Both the position numbers and the translations under genes were made by a program. The notes under the pieces were generated by a model. That model was not told the DNA's origin and did no database searches. It saw only the letters and a program-made list of their open reading frames with translations. From Alteromonas hispanica (GTDB lineage Bacteria > Pseudomonadota > Gammaproteobacteria > Enterobacterales > Alteromonadaceae): 64,000 nucleotides of DNA. Numbering within the stretch: position 1 is the first letter of the stretch; each line of letters opens with the position of its first letter. Positions 18,183 through 27,327 of this stretch are shown here, one piece after another. The stretch is taken from assembly GCF_010500915.1 (NCBI RefSeq), contig NZ_JAAAWP010000006.1, positions 90,801 to 154,800 of the forward strand, read 5' to 3'.

Positions 18183-19013
18183 ATGCAGGTTCAATTTTCT
18201 AAAATGCACGGTTTGGGCAACGATTTCATGGTTATTGATAACGTTACCCAAAATGTATTTTTCTCAAAAGATAAAATAAAACAGCTGGCCGACCGGAATT
18301 TTGGCATTGGTTTCGACCAATTACTGATGGTTGAGCCACCTTATGACCCAGAGCAAGACTTTCACTATCGCATTTTTAATGCCGATGGGGCGGAAGTGGA
18401 ACAGTGTGGCAACGGCGCTCGTTGTTTCGCGCGATTTGTGAAACAACACGGGCTCATCAGTCGCAATAAAATTGTGGTAAGCACAAAAGCCGGAAAAATG
18501 GTGCTGTATCTTGAGAAAGATGGCCAGGTTACTGTGAATATGGGCAAGCCTATGTTCGAACCCGCCTCTGTGCCCCTTAAAGCCAACAAGCAAGAAAATA
18601 CCTATATTTTGCGCTTGGGCGATAAAACCTTGTTTATTGGTGCCGCCTCTATGGGCAACCCCCACTGCGTAATGGAAGTGGACGATGTCGATACTGCGCT
18701 AGTTCACGAGATTGGCCCAGCGGTGGAGAAGCATGAGCGCTTTCCAGAAGGCGTTAATGTTGGCTTTATGCAGGTTATCAACGAATCACACATTAAGCTT
18801 CGTGTATTTGAGCGCGGCTCGGGAGAGACTCTGGCCTGTGGCAGCGGCGCGTGCGCGGCAGTTGCAATTGGCCAAATACAAGGTAAATTAGGAAAAGATG
18901 TGCGGGTAGATTTGCCTGGCGGCAGCTTGCGAATTCGCTGGCCCGGGCCAGATAGCGTGATGAAAATGACAGGGCCTGCTGAACACGTATACGACGGACA
19001 AATTACAATATGA
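18183..19013 (+). CDS. dapF: Diaminopimelate epimerase
   Basis: DapF interconverts LL- and meso-diaminopimelate without a cofactor, using two cysteines. The 276 residues contain both: C75 in [15 protein letters not shown] and C219 in [15 protein letters not shown]. The start [19 protein letters not shown] is typical. It follows lysA by 35 bases and overlaps the DUF484 gene by four (ATGA), so translation is probably coupled. Confidence 0.98.
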   Translation: MQVQFSKMHGLGNDFMVIDNVTQNVFFSKDKIKQLADRNFGIGFDQLLMVEPPYDPEQDFHYRIFNADGAEVEQCGNGARCFARFVKQHGLISRNKIVVSTKAGKMVLYLEKDGQVTVNMGKPMFEPASVPLKANKQENTYILRLGDKTLFIGAASMGNPHCVMEVDDVDTALVHEIGPAVEKHERFPEGVNVGFMQVINESHIKLRVFERGSGETLACGSGACAAVAIGQIQGKLGKDVRVDLPGGSLRIRWPGPDSVMKMTGPAEHVYDGQITI

Positions 19014-19705
19014 GCGAATTACTCGGGCAATCTAACGCAACTCAAATTATTGAGCCCTTTACCGACACCTCGGCGCTTACTCCAGCGCAGGTGCGCGATT
19101 ACTTGTTAGAAAACCCCGAGCTTTTCGTGCAATATCCAGAACTCCTTGAAAAGATAAAGGTTCCACACGAGCAGAAAGGCAGTGTGTCGTTAGTTGAAAT
19201 TCAGGGTGAGCAACTGAGAAAAAAAGTGCGTCAGCTTAACCTCAAGCTCAACCAATTGGTGTCTATCGCCAAACAAAACGAAAAAATATACCGCGTTTAC
19301 ACAGACCTAAACGTTCAACTTCTGCGCTGTGAAAGCGTTGCCGAGGTTCAGTTTACTCTTGAGGATGTCTTGCAAGAGCGTTTGCAGCTATCTTCAGCGG
19401 TCATCAAAAGCTTTAAAGGCCCCCATGCGATCCCCGAATTACAACAGCGACTATTTACCGAAAAGCGGTTTAAACAGTCTAACTTTTTTTTCGGACGTCT
19501 TTCGCAGCACGAGCGTCAATTGTTGTTTGGAGAAAGTAGCGCAGAGTCAGTGGCTCTGATGATTCTTGGTGATAACCGCGACCTTGGCATTTTAGGAATA
19601 AGCAGCAGCGACGCCAGTCATTTCACGCCTGATATGGACACGCTATTACTTCAGCAGCTACAGCAGGTACTCAACATTATCTTACCCGACATGATGGGGT
19701 ACTAA
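19010..19705 (+). CDS. DUF484 family protein (YigA-like)
   Basis: The 231-residue soluble protein sits, as in E. coli, between dapF and xerC. The N-terminal [25 protein letters not shown] and the following coiled-coil-like stretch ([24 protein letters not shown]) are DUF484 hallmarks. The C-terminal half resembles a GAF-like domain. Function is unknown. It overlaps dapF by 4 bases and ends 5 bases before xerC. Confidence 0.92.
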   Translation: MSELLGQSNATQIIEPFTDTSALTPAQVRDYLLENPELFVQYPELLEKIKVPHEQKGSVSLVEIQGEQLRKKVRQLNLKLNQLVSIAKQNEKIYRVYTDLNVQLLRCESVAEVQFTLEDVLQERLQLSSAVIKSFKGPHAIPELQQRLFTEKRFKQSNFFFGRLSQHERQLLFGESSAESVALMILGDNRDLGILGISSSDASHFTPDMDTLLLQQLQQVLNIILPDMMGY

Positions 19706-19710
19706 TTTCT

Positions 19711-20661
19711 GTGTCTCACGACGCATCGCAAAACTCTTCTCAAAACCTAATCAGTGACGCATGCCAACACTGGCTTGATAAATTTTTATTGCATTTGCAG
19801 GTAGAGCGCGGACTCTCCGACCATACGGTTAAAAATTACAGCCGCCAGCTAACCGAAGTAGCCAAACTATTGAATCTGCACGAATGGTCTGGGCTAACGC
19901 CTAGCGACATAAAACGTGTGATGGCCGACGGAAAAATGTCGGGACACAGCGCGCGAAGTATTGCCCTTCGCCTTTCAGCACTGCGCACATTTTGCCACTA
20001 CCTTATTGAGCATCAGCAGCTTTTCAGCAACCCATTAGAAGGTATTCAGGCACCCAAGCAAGGCAAGCCTTTACCTAAACAACTTAGTGTGGATGAAATG
20101 CAGCAGTTGCTCGGCGCACAAACAGGCAGTGAAGATGACGAGGGCATGCAACTGCGCGACAACGCCATGTTTGAGTTAATGTACGGCTGTGGATTGCGGT
20201 TGAATGAGTTGACAGGGCTTGACCTTGCCGACTGCCTAAAAGACGGTACGATTAGGGTAACGGGCAAAGGCAGTAAGCAGAGAATACTCCCACTTGGTAG
20301 ACACGCACAAAAAGCACTTAATGCCTGGTTAAAGGCTAGGCCAGCCTATGCATCTCCTTATGAAAGTGCCGTGTTCGTAAGCAAACGCAAAACCCGGATA
20401 TCAAATCGGCAGGTTGCAAACAGACTGGATAAAATGGCACAAACCCAATCAATTTCGCAGAAAGTCAGCCCTCACAAACTGCGCCATTCCTTTGCTACCC
20501 ACGTACTAGAGTCAAGCGGTGACTTACGAGCCGTTCAAGAGTTGCTAGGGCACGCAAATTTATCTACTACACAGGTTTATACGCATCTCGACTTTCAGCA
20601 TCTTGCGAATGTTTACGACGCTGCCCACCCCCGTGCACATAAAAGTAAAAACGACAAATAA
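19711..20661 (+). CDS. xerC: Site-specific tyrosine recombinase XerC
   Basis: With XerD, XerC resolves chromosome dimers at dif. The 316-residue protein has an N-terminal SAM-like core-binding domain (about 15-105) and a C-terminal catalytic domain with all six residues: R163 (GLRLNELTG), K186 (GKGSKQR), H255 and R258 (HKLRHSFATH), H281 (LLGHANL) and nucleophile Y290 (QVYTHLD). The start is GTG, giving MSHDASQ. The position after DUF484 and before yigB matches E. coli. No dif-like site is in the window. Confidence 0.97.
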   Translation: MSHDASQNSSQNLISDACQHWLDKFLLHLQVERGLSDHTVKNYSRQLTEVAKLLNLHEWSGLTPSDIKRVMADGKMSGHSARSIALRLSALRTFCHYLIEHQQLFSNPLEGIQAPKQGKPLPKQLSVDEMQQLLGAQTGSEDDEGMQLRDNAMFELMYGCGLRLNELTGLDLADCLKDGTIRVTGKGSKQRILPLGRHAQKALNAWLKARPAYASPYESAVFVSKRKTRISNRQVANRLDKMAQTQSISQKVSPHKLRHSFATHVLESSGDLRAVQELLGHANLSTTQVYTHLDFQHLANVYDAAHPRAHKSKNDK

Positions 20662-20688
20662 ACACACAATATTAAGGCTAGCCAGTTT

Positions 20689-21444
20689 ATGCAGTTTTTT
20701 AAACCCGTTAACAAGGTGAAGGCCATGACCTTCGATCTTGACGATACGCTTTACGATAATGAACCGGTTATAAGACAGGCTGAGGCCGCGTTAGCTGCTC
20801 ACTTAGCCGAGCACCACCCTCATGCGGCCACGCTTTCACCCCGTGACTGGTTTAATTTAAAACGTGCCGCAATTAGACTAGACCCTCGCTTGGCATCTGA
20901 CATGGGGCAACTGCGCAAAGTTATACTTACTGCAGCGCTGTCAGGCAAAGACTCAAGTACACTTTGTGTTGAAATAGCTAACGATGACAGTCACAACAGT
21001 CAGCTCAAGCAGGAAGTAGAGGCCTGTTTTAACTGTTTTTATGATGCGCGAAGCAATTTGACGCTAGCGCCAGATGTGCACCAAATTCTTCAACACCTAA
21101 GCACACGCATGCCGCTTATTGGCATAACCAATGGCAATGTTGATGCGGATAAAATAGGGATTACGCCCTATTTTGACACTATCTTGCACGCAAGCCTGAC
21201 ACGCCCTATGAAGCCGGCAGTAGGCATGTTTAACGAGGCAGCAGCACTATTAGAACTACCAGCCAGCCATATTTTACATGTGGGAGATAATCTTGTTAAG
21301 GATGTGATGGGCGCAGTGAACGCAAACTTCCAAGCCGCTTGGTTCGCCTGTAATCGGCCCATGGATTTACACAATGAGCCGGTGTCGGTACTGCCTCACG
21401 TTGCGCTAAGCAGTTTATCTGACCTCGCTTATTTCTGTGAATAA
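20689..21444 (+). CDS. yigB: HAD-superfamily phosphatase, YigB type
   Basis: The 251-residue protein begins with HAD motif I, MTFDLDDTLYDN (nucleophile and acid aspartates). Motif II is IGITNGN, and motif III/IV is in HVGDNLVKDVMGA. In E. coli YigB dephosphorylates the pyrimidine intermediate of riboflavin synthesis and other phosphates. The order xerC-yigB-uvrD is kept except that cysE is inserted on the opposite strand. It converges on cysE. Confidence 0.88.
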   Translation: MQFFKPVNKVKAMTFDLDDTLYDNEPVIRQAEAALAAHLAEHHPHAATLSPRDWFNLKRAAIRLDPRLASDMGQLRKVILTAALSGKDSSTLCVEIANDDSHNSQLKQEVEACFNCFYDARSNLTLAPDVHQILQHLSTRMPLIGITNGNVDADKIGITPYFDTILHASLTRPMKPAVGMFNEAAALLELPASHILHVGDNLVKDVMGAVNANFQAAWFACNRPMDLHNEPVSVLPHVALSSLSDLAYFCE

Positions 21445-21498
21445 CAAACAGCGGCGCTAATGGGATAATGCCAGATCAGCATAAGATAGGTGTTAAGC

Positions 21499-21562
21499 GT
21501 TTGCCTCTTTAGGTGTTGTCTTCTTTAGACGTTGTCCTCTTTAAGCATTGTCTTCTAGCACA
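21499..21562. repeat. 16-bp tandem repeat across the 3' end of cysE
   Basis: Units start at 21499, 21515, 21531 and 21547 (last partial), consensus GTTGTCYTCTTTAGRC. The array runs from the last cysE codons into the gap. Read on the minus strand, each unit would code a version of KEDN+A/T/V, but 16 is not a multiple of three, so only the first copy is in the cysE frame. Confidence 0.85.
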
Positions 21563-22341
21563 TTTTGCTGCATAGACTCGCAAGGGTTTTGGCAAATGGG
21601 CCGACCTACTACTTTTGCCGGTACACCTACTACGGTAACGTGGGGCGGAACGTTATTTAGCACCACACTGCCGGCGCCTACTTTAGACCCCTCGCCAATT
21701 TCAATATTACCCAGTATTTTTGCACCAGCGCCCACTAGCACACCCTGTCGAATTTTAGGGTGGCGGTCGCCAGACTCGTTACCCGTACCGCCTAGTGTCA
21801 CGCTTTGAAGAAGTGACACATTGTCTTCTATCACAGCTGTTTCACCTACAACAATGCCGGTGGCGTGGTCGAACATAACGCCTTTACCAATTTGTGCAGC
21901 CGGATGGATGTCCACGCTGAAGCTTGCCGAGTTACGGCTTTGAAGGAAAAGCGCCAGCTGGTGACGATTATGCATCCACAAATAATGTGCCATTCGGTGA
22001 ACCTGCACCGCGTGAAAACCTTTAAAATGGAGCAATGGCGTAAGATAGTCATCAACAGCAGCGTCGCGAGCTTTTATCGCTAAAATATCTGCCATTGCTG
22101 CCTCGCTAATGCCAGGCTCTAACAAATAAGCCTCGTCAAACACCTCACGAATAGCTAATGCAGGCATAACATCGTCGGCCATTTTGTTAGATAAAATAAA
22201 ACTTAAGCACGACTCAAAGTTATGATGGGCCAATACACTGGCGTGAACATAGCTCGATAACAAGGGTTCGTTATCAGCGACTACTTTTGCTTCTTGTTTC
22301 AAGGTTGACCAAAAATCGATGGGCATAGAAAGAGAAGTCAT
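21541..22341 (-). CDS. cysE: Serine O-acetyltransferase
   Basis: CysE makes O-acetylserine from serine and acetyl-CoA, the first step of cysteine synthesis. The 266-residue protein has the N-terminal helical domain (SYVHASVLAHHNFESCLSF) and a left-handed hexapeptide-repeat domain with SVDIHPAAQIGKGVMFDHATG, GETAVIEDNVSLLQSVTLGG and GAGAKILGNIEIG. D and H of the MFDHATG motif are the catalytic pair. The C-terminal tail differs from E. coli and ends in LEDNA within the 16-bp repeat. It is divergent from uvrD. Confidence 0.97.
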   Translation of the reverse strand: MTSLSMPIDFWSTLKQEAKVVADNEPLLSSYVHASVLAHHNFESCLSFILSNKMADDVMPALAIREVFDEAYLLEPGISEAAMADILAIKARDAAVDDYLTPLLHFKGFHAVQVHRMAHYLWMHNRHQLALFLQSRNSASFSVDIHPAAQIGKGVMFDHATGIVVGETAVIEDNVSLLQSVTLGGTGNESGDRHPKIRQGVLVGAGAKILGNIEIGEGSKVGAGSVVLNNVPPHVTVVGVPAKVVGRPICQNPCESMQQNVLEDNA

Positions 22342-22651
22342 GGCATTTCCTGTTGGTGTATATCGCAGACGTCATAAACGATTGTCTTTGCCTAAAAGCG
22401 CAAAACGTTTGAAGAACCGAGTGTAGGACTCAGAGTTTACCTGAGATAACAGAATATCAATATAACACTAGTACCCAAGGTGAAGTTTTTTCGATCAACA
22501 AAGCTAAACAATTTCGTATTAGTTATTCCATTTAAGAACACTTAAAACTGCATTTTAAACGCGCAAAACTGGACTGTATAAATTAACAGGCAGCTGGCAT
22601 AATAGCGGCGCGTTTAATTTGTATATAAAAAAAGATAACAGGTGCCACACT
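22342..22651. other. Divergent intergenic region cysE / uvrD
   Basis: A 310-base gap. The uvrD side has a LexA box (22574-22589) and a -10-like CATAAT (22598-22603). On the cysE side I cannot identify a clear promoter. No open reading frame of note. Confidence 0.5.
22574..22589 (+). promoter_or_regulatory. LexA (SOS) box upstream of uvrD
   Basis: CTGTATAAATTAACAG is an exact CTGT-N8-ACAG LexA site with the usual AT-rich centre. It lies 62 bases before the uvrD ATG and 8 bases upstream of CATAAT (22598-22603), so bound LexA would cover the -35 region. uvrD is a known SOS gene in E. coli. Confidence 0.88.
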
Positions 22652-24823
22652 ATGGATGTATCCAGACTGCTAGATGAGCTAAACGACAAACAGCGTGAGG
22701 CTGTAGCAGCACCACTTTCAAACGCGCTTGTTTTGGCCGGCGCCGGAAGTGGCAAAACACGGGTATTGGTGCATCGCATTGCATGGCTTATGGAAGTCGA
22801 AAATATCGCCCCCTTCTCAATTTTAGCCGTAACCTTTACGAATAAAGCCGCAAAAGAAATGCGCGGACGAATAGAGTCGTTAATGGGCCGAAGCTTGCAC
22901 AACATGTGGATTGGCACCTTCCACGGCTTGGCACATCGCTTATTACGAGCCCATCACGCTGAAGCGAAATTACCTGAAAATTTTCAAATTATCGATTCAG
23001 ACGACCAGTACCGCCTTATCCGCCGCATACTAAAAGCCATGAACTTAGACGAAAAGCATTATCCGCCCCGTCAAATTCAGTGGTACATAAACGGCAATAA
23101 AGACGAAGGCTTGCGCCCGCAACACATTGAAACCCATGGCGATCATATTCAGAAAACCATGCGTGAAGTGTATACCGCTTATCAAGACGCCTGTGACCGC
23201 TCTGGCCTGGTAGACTTTGCTGAACTATTGCTTCGTGCCCACGAACTATGGGCGAAAAATCCAGAAGTGCTAGCGCATTACCAACGTCGATTTCGAGCTG
23301 TGTTGGTAGACGAATTCCAAGATACCAACAACATTCAATACGCCTGGCTGCGCATGCTGTGCAGCGGCGATAATAACAATATTATGATTGTTGGCGACGA
23401 CGACCAATCGATTTACGGCTGGCGTGGCGCTAACGTAGACAACATTCAGCACTTCTTAAAAGACTTCGAATCACCTGCCACCATTCGCTTAGAACAGAAT
23501 TATCGTTCCACCGGCAACATTTTAAAAGCAGCCAACACGGTAATCGACAACAATACTGGTCGTTTAGGTAAAGAGTTGTGGACAGAAGATAAGCAGGGCG
23601 AACCTATCTCGGTGTACGCGGGGTTTAACGAACTAGATGAAGCCCGTTTTATCGTATCGAAAATTAAAGATTGGCTAAATCAGGGCCATGCGCTAAGTGA
23701 TACCGCCATTTTATATAGAAACAACGCACAATCTCGTGTTTTAGAAGAAGCGTTACTTCACGAGGGTTTGGCGTATCGTATTTACGGTGGTCTACGATTC
23801 TTCGAGCGCCAAGAAATTAGAGATGCACTTGGCTATATGCGCATGGTTAGCCACCCTCACGATGACGCGGCTTTCGAGCGCGTAGTGAATACACCAAGTC
23901 GCGGTATTGGCGAAAAAACGCTGTCGCAAATTCGCGAGACCGCACGCTCTCACAACTGTTCCATGTGGCAGGCTAGCCAGCTACTTATTAACGAAGCCAG
24001 TTTGAAAGGTCGTGCCCTTAACGCCATTCAAAGTTTTGTGTTGCTAGTGACAGAGCTTGAGCAATCAACGGTTGATGACCCCCTTGAACAACAAGCAGAT
24101 AAAGCAATACGCCAGTCTGGGCTCTACGCTATGTATCAGTCTGAACGCGGTGAAAAAGCCCAAGCGCGCCTGGAAAACTTAGAAGAACTGGTTACCGCAT
24201 GTAAAACCTTTATTGTGCCCGATGAAGCTGAAGAAATGACGCCGCTAGCAGCGTTTTTAGCTCATGCATCGTTGGAAGCGGGCGATACACAAGCCGATAA
24301 AGACCAGGATGCGGTGCAAATGATGACCATACACACAGCGAAAGGCCTCGAGTTTCCGCTCGTGTTTTTAGCGGGTGTAGAAGAAGGCATGTTCCCCAGT
24401 CAAATGACCAATGATGAACCAGGCAGAATGGAAGAAGAGCGTCGTCTCTGCTATGTTGGTATGACTCGGGCTATGCAAAAGTTGTATATCACTTATGCCG
24501 AAAGTCGTAGATTATATGGTCAAGACAAATACCATACAGCGTCGCGCTTTATTCGTGAAATGCCCGATGATTGCATTGAAGAAGTTCGGCTAAAGTCGAC
24601 GATATCGCGCCCCGTGCACAACAGATTTAGCCCAATGACGTCTCATGCGTCATTTGAAGAAACCGGCTTTAAGTTGGGCGAACGTGTGGTGCATCGCAAG
24701 TTTGGTGAGGGTATTGTGCTGAATTATGAAGGCAGCGGTGAGCACGCGCGCGTGCAAGTCAACTTTGATGAATTTGGCAGTAAGTGGCTGGTTCTCGCCT
24801 ACGCAAAACTGGATAAAGCGTAG
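22652..24823 (+). CDS. uvrD: DNA helicase II
   Basis: UvrD is the 3'-5' helicase that removes UvrC and the cut oligonucleotide in excision repair and acts in mismatch repair. The 723-residue protein begins MDVSRLLDELNDKQREAV, as in E. coli, so the ATG at 22652 is used rather than 22619; AGGTG precedes it. SF1 motifs: Walker A AGAGSGKTR, VTFTNKAAKEMR, DEFQDTNNIQY, GDDDQSIYGWRGA, TIHTAKGLEFP and VGMTRAM. The C-terminal tail ends in a Tudor-like GEGIVLNYEGSGEHARVQVNF. Regulated by the LexA box upstream. Confidence 0.98.
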   Translation: MDVSRLLDELNDKQREAVAAPLSNALVLAGAGSGKTRVLVHRIAWLMEVENIAPFSILAVTFTNKAAKEMRGRIESLMGRSLHNMWIGTFHGLAHRLLRAHHAEAKLPENFQIIDSDDQYRLIRRILKAMNLDEKHYPPRQIQWYINGNKDEGLRPQHIETHGDHIQKTMREVYTAYQDACDRSGLVDFAELLLRAHELWAKNPEVLAHYQRRFRAVLVDEFQDTNNIQYAWLRMLCSGDNNNIMIVGDDDQSIYGWRGANVDNIQHFLKDFESPATIRLEQNYRSTGNILKAANTVIDNNTGRLGKELWTEDKQGEPISVYAGFNELDEARFIVSKIKDWLNQGHALSDTAILYRNNAQSRVLEEALLHEGLAYRIYGGLRFFERQEIRDALGYMRMVSHPHDDAAFERVVNTPSRGIGEKTLSQIRETARSHNCSMWQASQLLINEASLKGRALNAIQSFVLLVTELEQSTVDDPLEQQADKAIRQSGLYAMYQSERGEKAQARLENLEELVTACKTFIVPDEAEEMTPLAAFLAHASLEAGDTQADKDQDAVQMMTIHTAKGLEFPLVFLAGVEEGMFPSQMTNDEPGRMEEERRLCYVGMTRAMQKLYITYAESRRLYGQDKYHTASRFIREMPDDCIEEVRLKSTISRPVHNRFSPMTSHASFEETGFKLGERVVHRKFGEGIVLNYEGSGEHARVQVNFDEFGSKWLVLAYAKLDKA

Positions 24824-24863
24824 TACTAACACGGCAAGGTAGCCTGTATCTAAGTTGGATTAT

Positions 24864-26126
24864 ATGCAGCAACATGTGCTGGTCATTGAAAATGGCGATA
24901 ACAACCTTGAAATTATATCGAGGCTGGTGAGGCGTGCAGGCTTAACCCCTGTCGGTGCTACCTCGCTTATGGAAGGGCGCGCTCGTTTCGCACAAAACAC
25001 ACCCGAAACTTTCTTATGCGCTATTATTGCTTATTCTTTGCCAGACGCACCGAAGGGCGAAGCTATCGACTTTGCCATTAACGCATACATTCCTACTATT
25101 GCCACCACGGAAAGTTTAGACACGCTCATTCGAGACAAAGTGCTCGAGCGGGACGTTGTCGACTATATTCCCAAAGAGAACGCGCAAAATTACGATTATC
25201 TCATCCGCCTTATAGCAAGGCTTGAGAAAAACAAATCTACTGGCGTTGTGGTTGTAAGTACCAACAGGGTACAGCGGACCCGAACGCTTTCCCTGCTTGA
25301 ACGCCACAACTTCGTTGTTTATGAGTGCATTACAGCAAGTGAAGCCATGAGTGCCCTTTCCGACCACAAGCATATTAGATTGGTTATTACAGACAACACG
25401 CTTCCCGATATGTCGGGCACGGTATTTGTGGCGAGTTTGCGAAAAGCATTTTCAAAAGAGCAACTGGCTATAATGGGCATTGCTGGCGGCCAAGGTATGC
25501 TAATGTCAGCGCACTTTATCAAAAGCGGAGCAAATGACTTTTTGAGGATACCCTATTGCCACGAAGAGTTTTTGTGCCGGGTTATGCAAAACGTGGAATA
25601 CATTGAGAGTGTTGAAGCCATTAGACGCGCTGCAAATACCGACTATTTGACGGGTTTACCAAATAGAAGACATTTCTTTTATACCGTTACTATGCAGCAT
25701 CAGCAGCTTTCAGATGAGCACGCATTGGCACTTATCGATCTTGATTTCTTTAAGTCTATCAACGATACCCACGGCCACGATGCGGGTGATGCCGTGCTTA
25801 AGGCAGTTGCCGCATTGATAGAGTTCTACTTTCCAGATGAAATTATTTCTAGATTCGGCGGTGAAGAGTTTTGTATTTACCTACCAGACACGCCCTTTAG
25901 TGAGGCTTATGAGCGGCTTGACGATTTTAGAAAGGTGGTAGAAGCTGAAGCTATTGAGCTACCAAAAACCACCACTCATATTACCTGCAGTATAGGTATG
26001 AGCGGAACCACCACACAGCGAATAGACAATCTCATCAGTGATGCAGACAAACAGCTTTATGCTGCTAAAAACAGCGGTCGCAACAAAGTCATGTTCGATA
26101 AAACCGCGCATTTAGCTTTTGAATAG
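24864..26126 (+). CDS. Tandem-receiver diguanylate cyclase, PleD-like
   Basis: The product has two receiver domains and a C-terminal GGDEF domain. Numbering from the alternative TTG start at 24855: receiver 1 at about 6-125, receiver 2 at about 130-250, GGDEF at about 262-418. The catalytic motif GGEEF (335-339) and the metal-binding LIDLDFFKSINDTHGHDAGD are intact, so it should make c-di-GMP. Receiver 2 has phospho-acceptor D180 (VITDNTLPD). Receiver 1 has alanine at the equivalent place (A59 in IIAYSLPD), so it is probably not phosphorylated. No RxxD inhibitory site precedes GGEEF. I prefer the ATG at 24864. No kinase gene is adjacent. Confidence 0.9.
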   Translation: MQQHVLVIENGDNNLEIISRLVRRAGLTPVGATSLMEGRARFAQNTPETFLCAIIAYSLPDAPKGEAIDFAINAYIPTIATTESLDTLIRDKVLERDVVDYIPKENAQNYDYLIRLIARLEKNKSTGVVVVSTNRVQRTRTLSLLERHNFVVYECITASEAMSALSDHKHIRLVITDNTLPDMSGTVFVASLRKAFSKEQLAIMGIAGGQGMLMSAHFIKSGANDFLRIPYCHEEFLCRVMQNVEYIESVEAIRRAANTDYLTGLPNRRHFFYTVTMQHQQLSDEHALALIDLDFFKSINDTHGHDAGDAVLKAVAALIEFYFPDEIISRFGGEEFCIYLPDTPFSEAYERLDDFRKVVEAEAIELPKTTTHITCSIGMSGTTTQRIDNLISDADKQLYAAKNSGRNKVMFDKTAHLAFE

Positions 26127-26157
26127 AGCGCAGAGCCAACCTTTTTAAATACCGAAG

Positions 26158-27150
26158 TTACCGTCGCTGTTCTTGCATTGCCTGCTCTTGCGTAGCCTGA
26201 TCCTGCATTTTCTTAACCTGCACTCTTGCCTCAATTCGTTGTCTGCGAAAGTGAAATATAGAGTCTGCACTGAATACCGCTAACGCTAACCACACAAATG
26301 CAAAGGTGGTGAGTCGTGCCTCTTCTAACGGCTCGCCATAAAGGTAAACCGCTAAAATAAACATAAGCGTTGGGCCAATATATTGGAAGAAACCTAGGGT
26401 GGAATACATAATTCGGCGTGCCGCTGCGGTAAAGCACAGCAAAGGCGCGGTGGTAACAATACCCGCAGCGAAAATAAGCACGTTTAAATCGATGCTATTG
26501 TTGAATAAGTTACTGTATTCAGACCCGTAAAGTATCCAATATCCTATCGCCAATGGAGATAGCATGAGGGTCTCTATAAACAAGCCAGGTAAGGAGTCTA
26601 CCGCTACCTGCTTGCGTAAAAGCCCATAAACACTAAAGCTAGAAGCTAACACCAGCGCAATCCACGGTAATTCACCGTATGAAATAACCAAAATAGCTAC
26701 GCCAACCACAGCCAATATCACAGCGCTTCTCTGCAGCGTTCGCAACCTTTCTTGAAGAAAAATACGCCCTAAAAACACATTAATGAGGGGATTGATGTAA
26801 TAGCCTAAGCTGGCATCAAGAAGGTGGTCGTTATTGATGGCCCAAATAAACAGCAGCCAGTTAGCTCCAAGTAATAGGCCAGCAAAAAACAGAATTGTCA
26901 TTACCCGCTTATTTTTTAATGCGGTTATTACTTTCGGCCACTGTTTAAGCACCGCAATAAAGCCAACAAGCAGCACCACAGACCAAATAACCCTGTGCAT
27001 TAATATTTCAGCCGCAGGCAGCACCATCAACTGCTTAAAGTAAACAGGTGCTACACCCCACATACTGTAGGCGGCTATTGCACAAATAACGCCTACTTGG
27101 GCGGCGGAAGCTGGCTTAGACAATGGTGGCTCCAAAATGAAAATAGGCAA
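26158..27150 (-). CDS. rarD: EamA-family transporter RarD
   Basis: The 330-residue protein has about ten transmembrane helices in two EamA repeats. The N-terminal GVICAIAAYSMWGVAPVYFKQL and HRVIWS are characteristic of RarD. NPLINVFLGRIFLQERL follows the first half. The substrate of RarD is not established; the chloramphenicol name is historical. The C-terminal tail is a Q/E-rich cytoplasmic extension with QDQATQEQAMQEQ, longer than usual. It converges on the diguanylate cyclase gene 31 bases away with no clear terminator. Confidence 0.92.
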   Translation of the reverse strand: MPIFILEPPLSKPASAAQVGVICAIAAYSMWGVAPVYFKQLMVLPAAEILMHRVIWSVVLLVGFIAVLKQWPKVITALKNKRVMTILFFAGLLLGANWLLFIWAINNDHLLDASLGYYINPLINVFLGRIFLQERLRTLQRSAVILAVVGVAILVISYGELPWIALVLASSFSVYGLLRKQVAVDSLPGLFIETLMLSPLAIGYWILYGSEYSNLFNNSIDLNVLIFAAGIVTTAPLLCFTAAARRIMYSTLGFFQYIGPTLMFILAVYLYGEPLEEARLTTFAFVWLALAVFSADSIFHFRRQRIEARVQVKKMQDQATQEQAMQEQRR

Positions 27151-27327
27151 AAAGCGCGCTATTGTTTATTACAAATGCAGAATTCACAAGCACTGTATTG
27201 TATATCGCCACATAAAATGTAGCGCTATACAGCGGCCTAAATGCAGTACCTAATGCAGAATAAATGCGTTAAACATTTTTAACGCACACAATTACTATTC
27301 ACTGCCGCTGACTTTAGCTCTCGCTTG

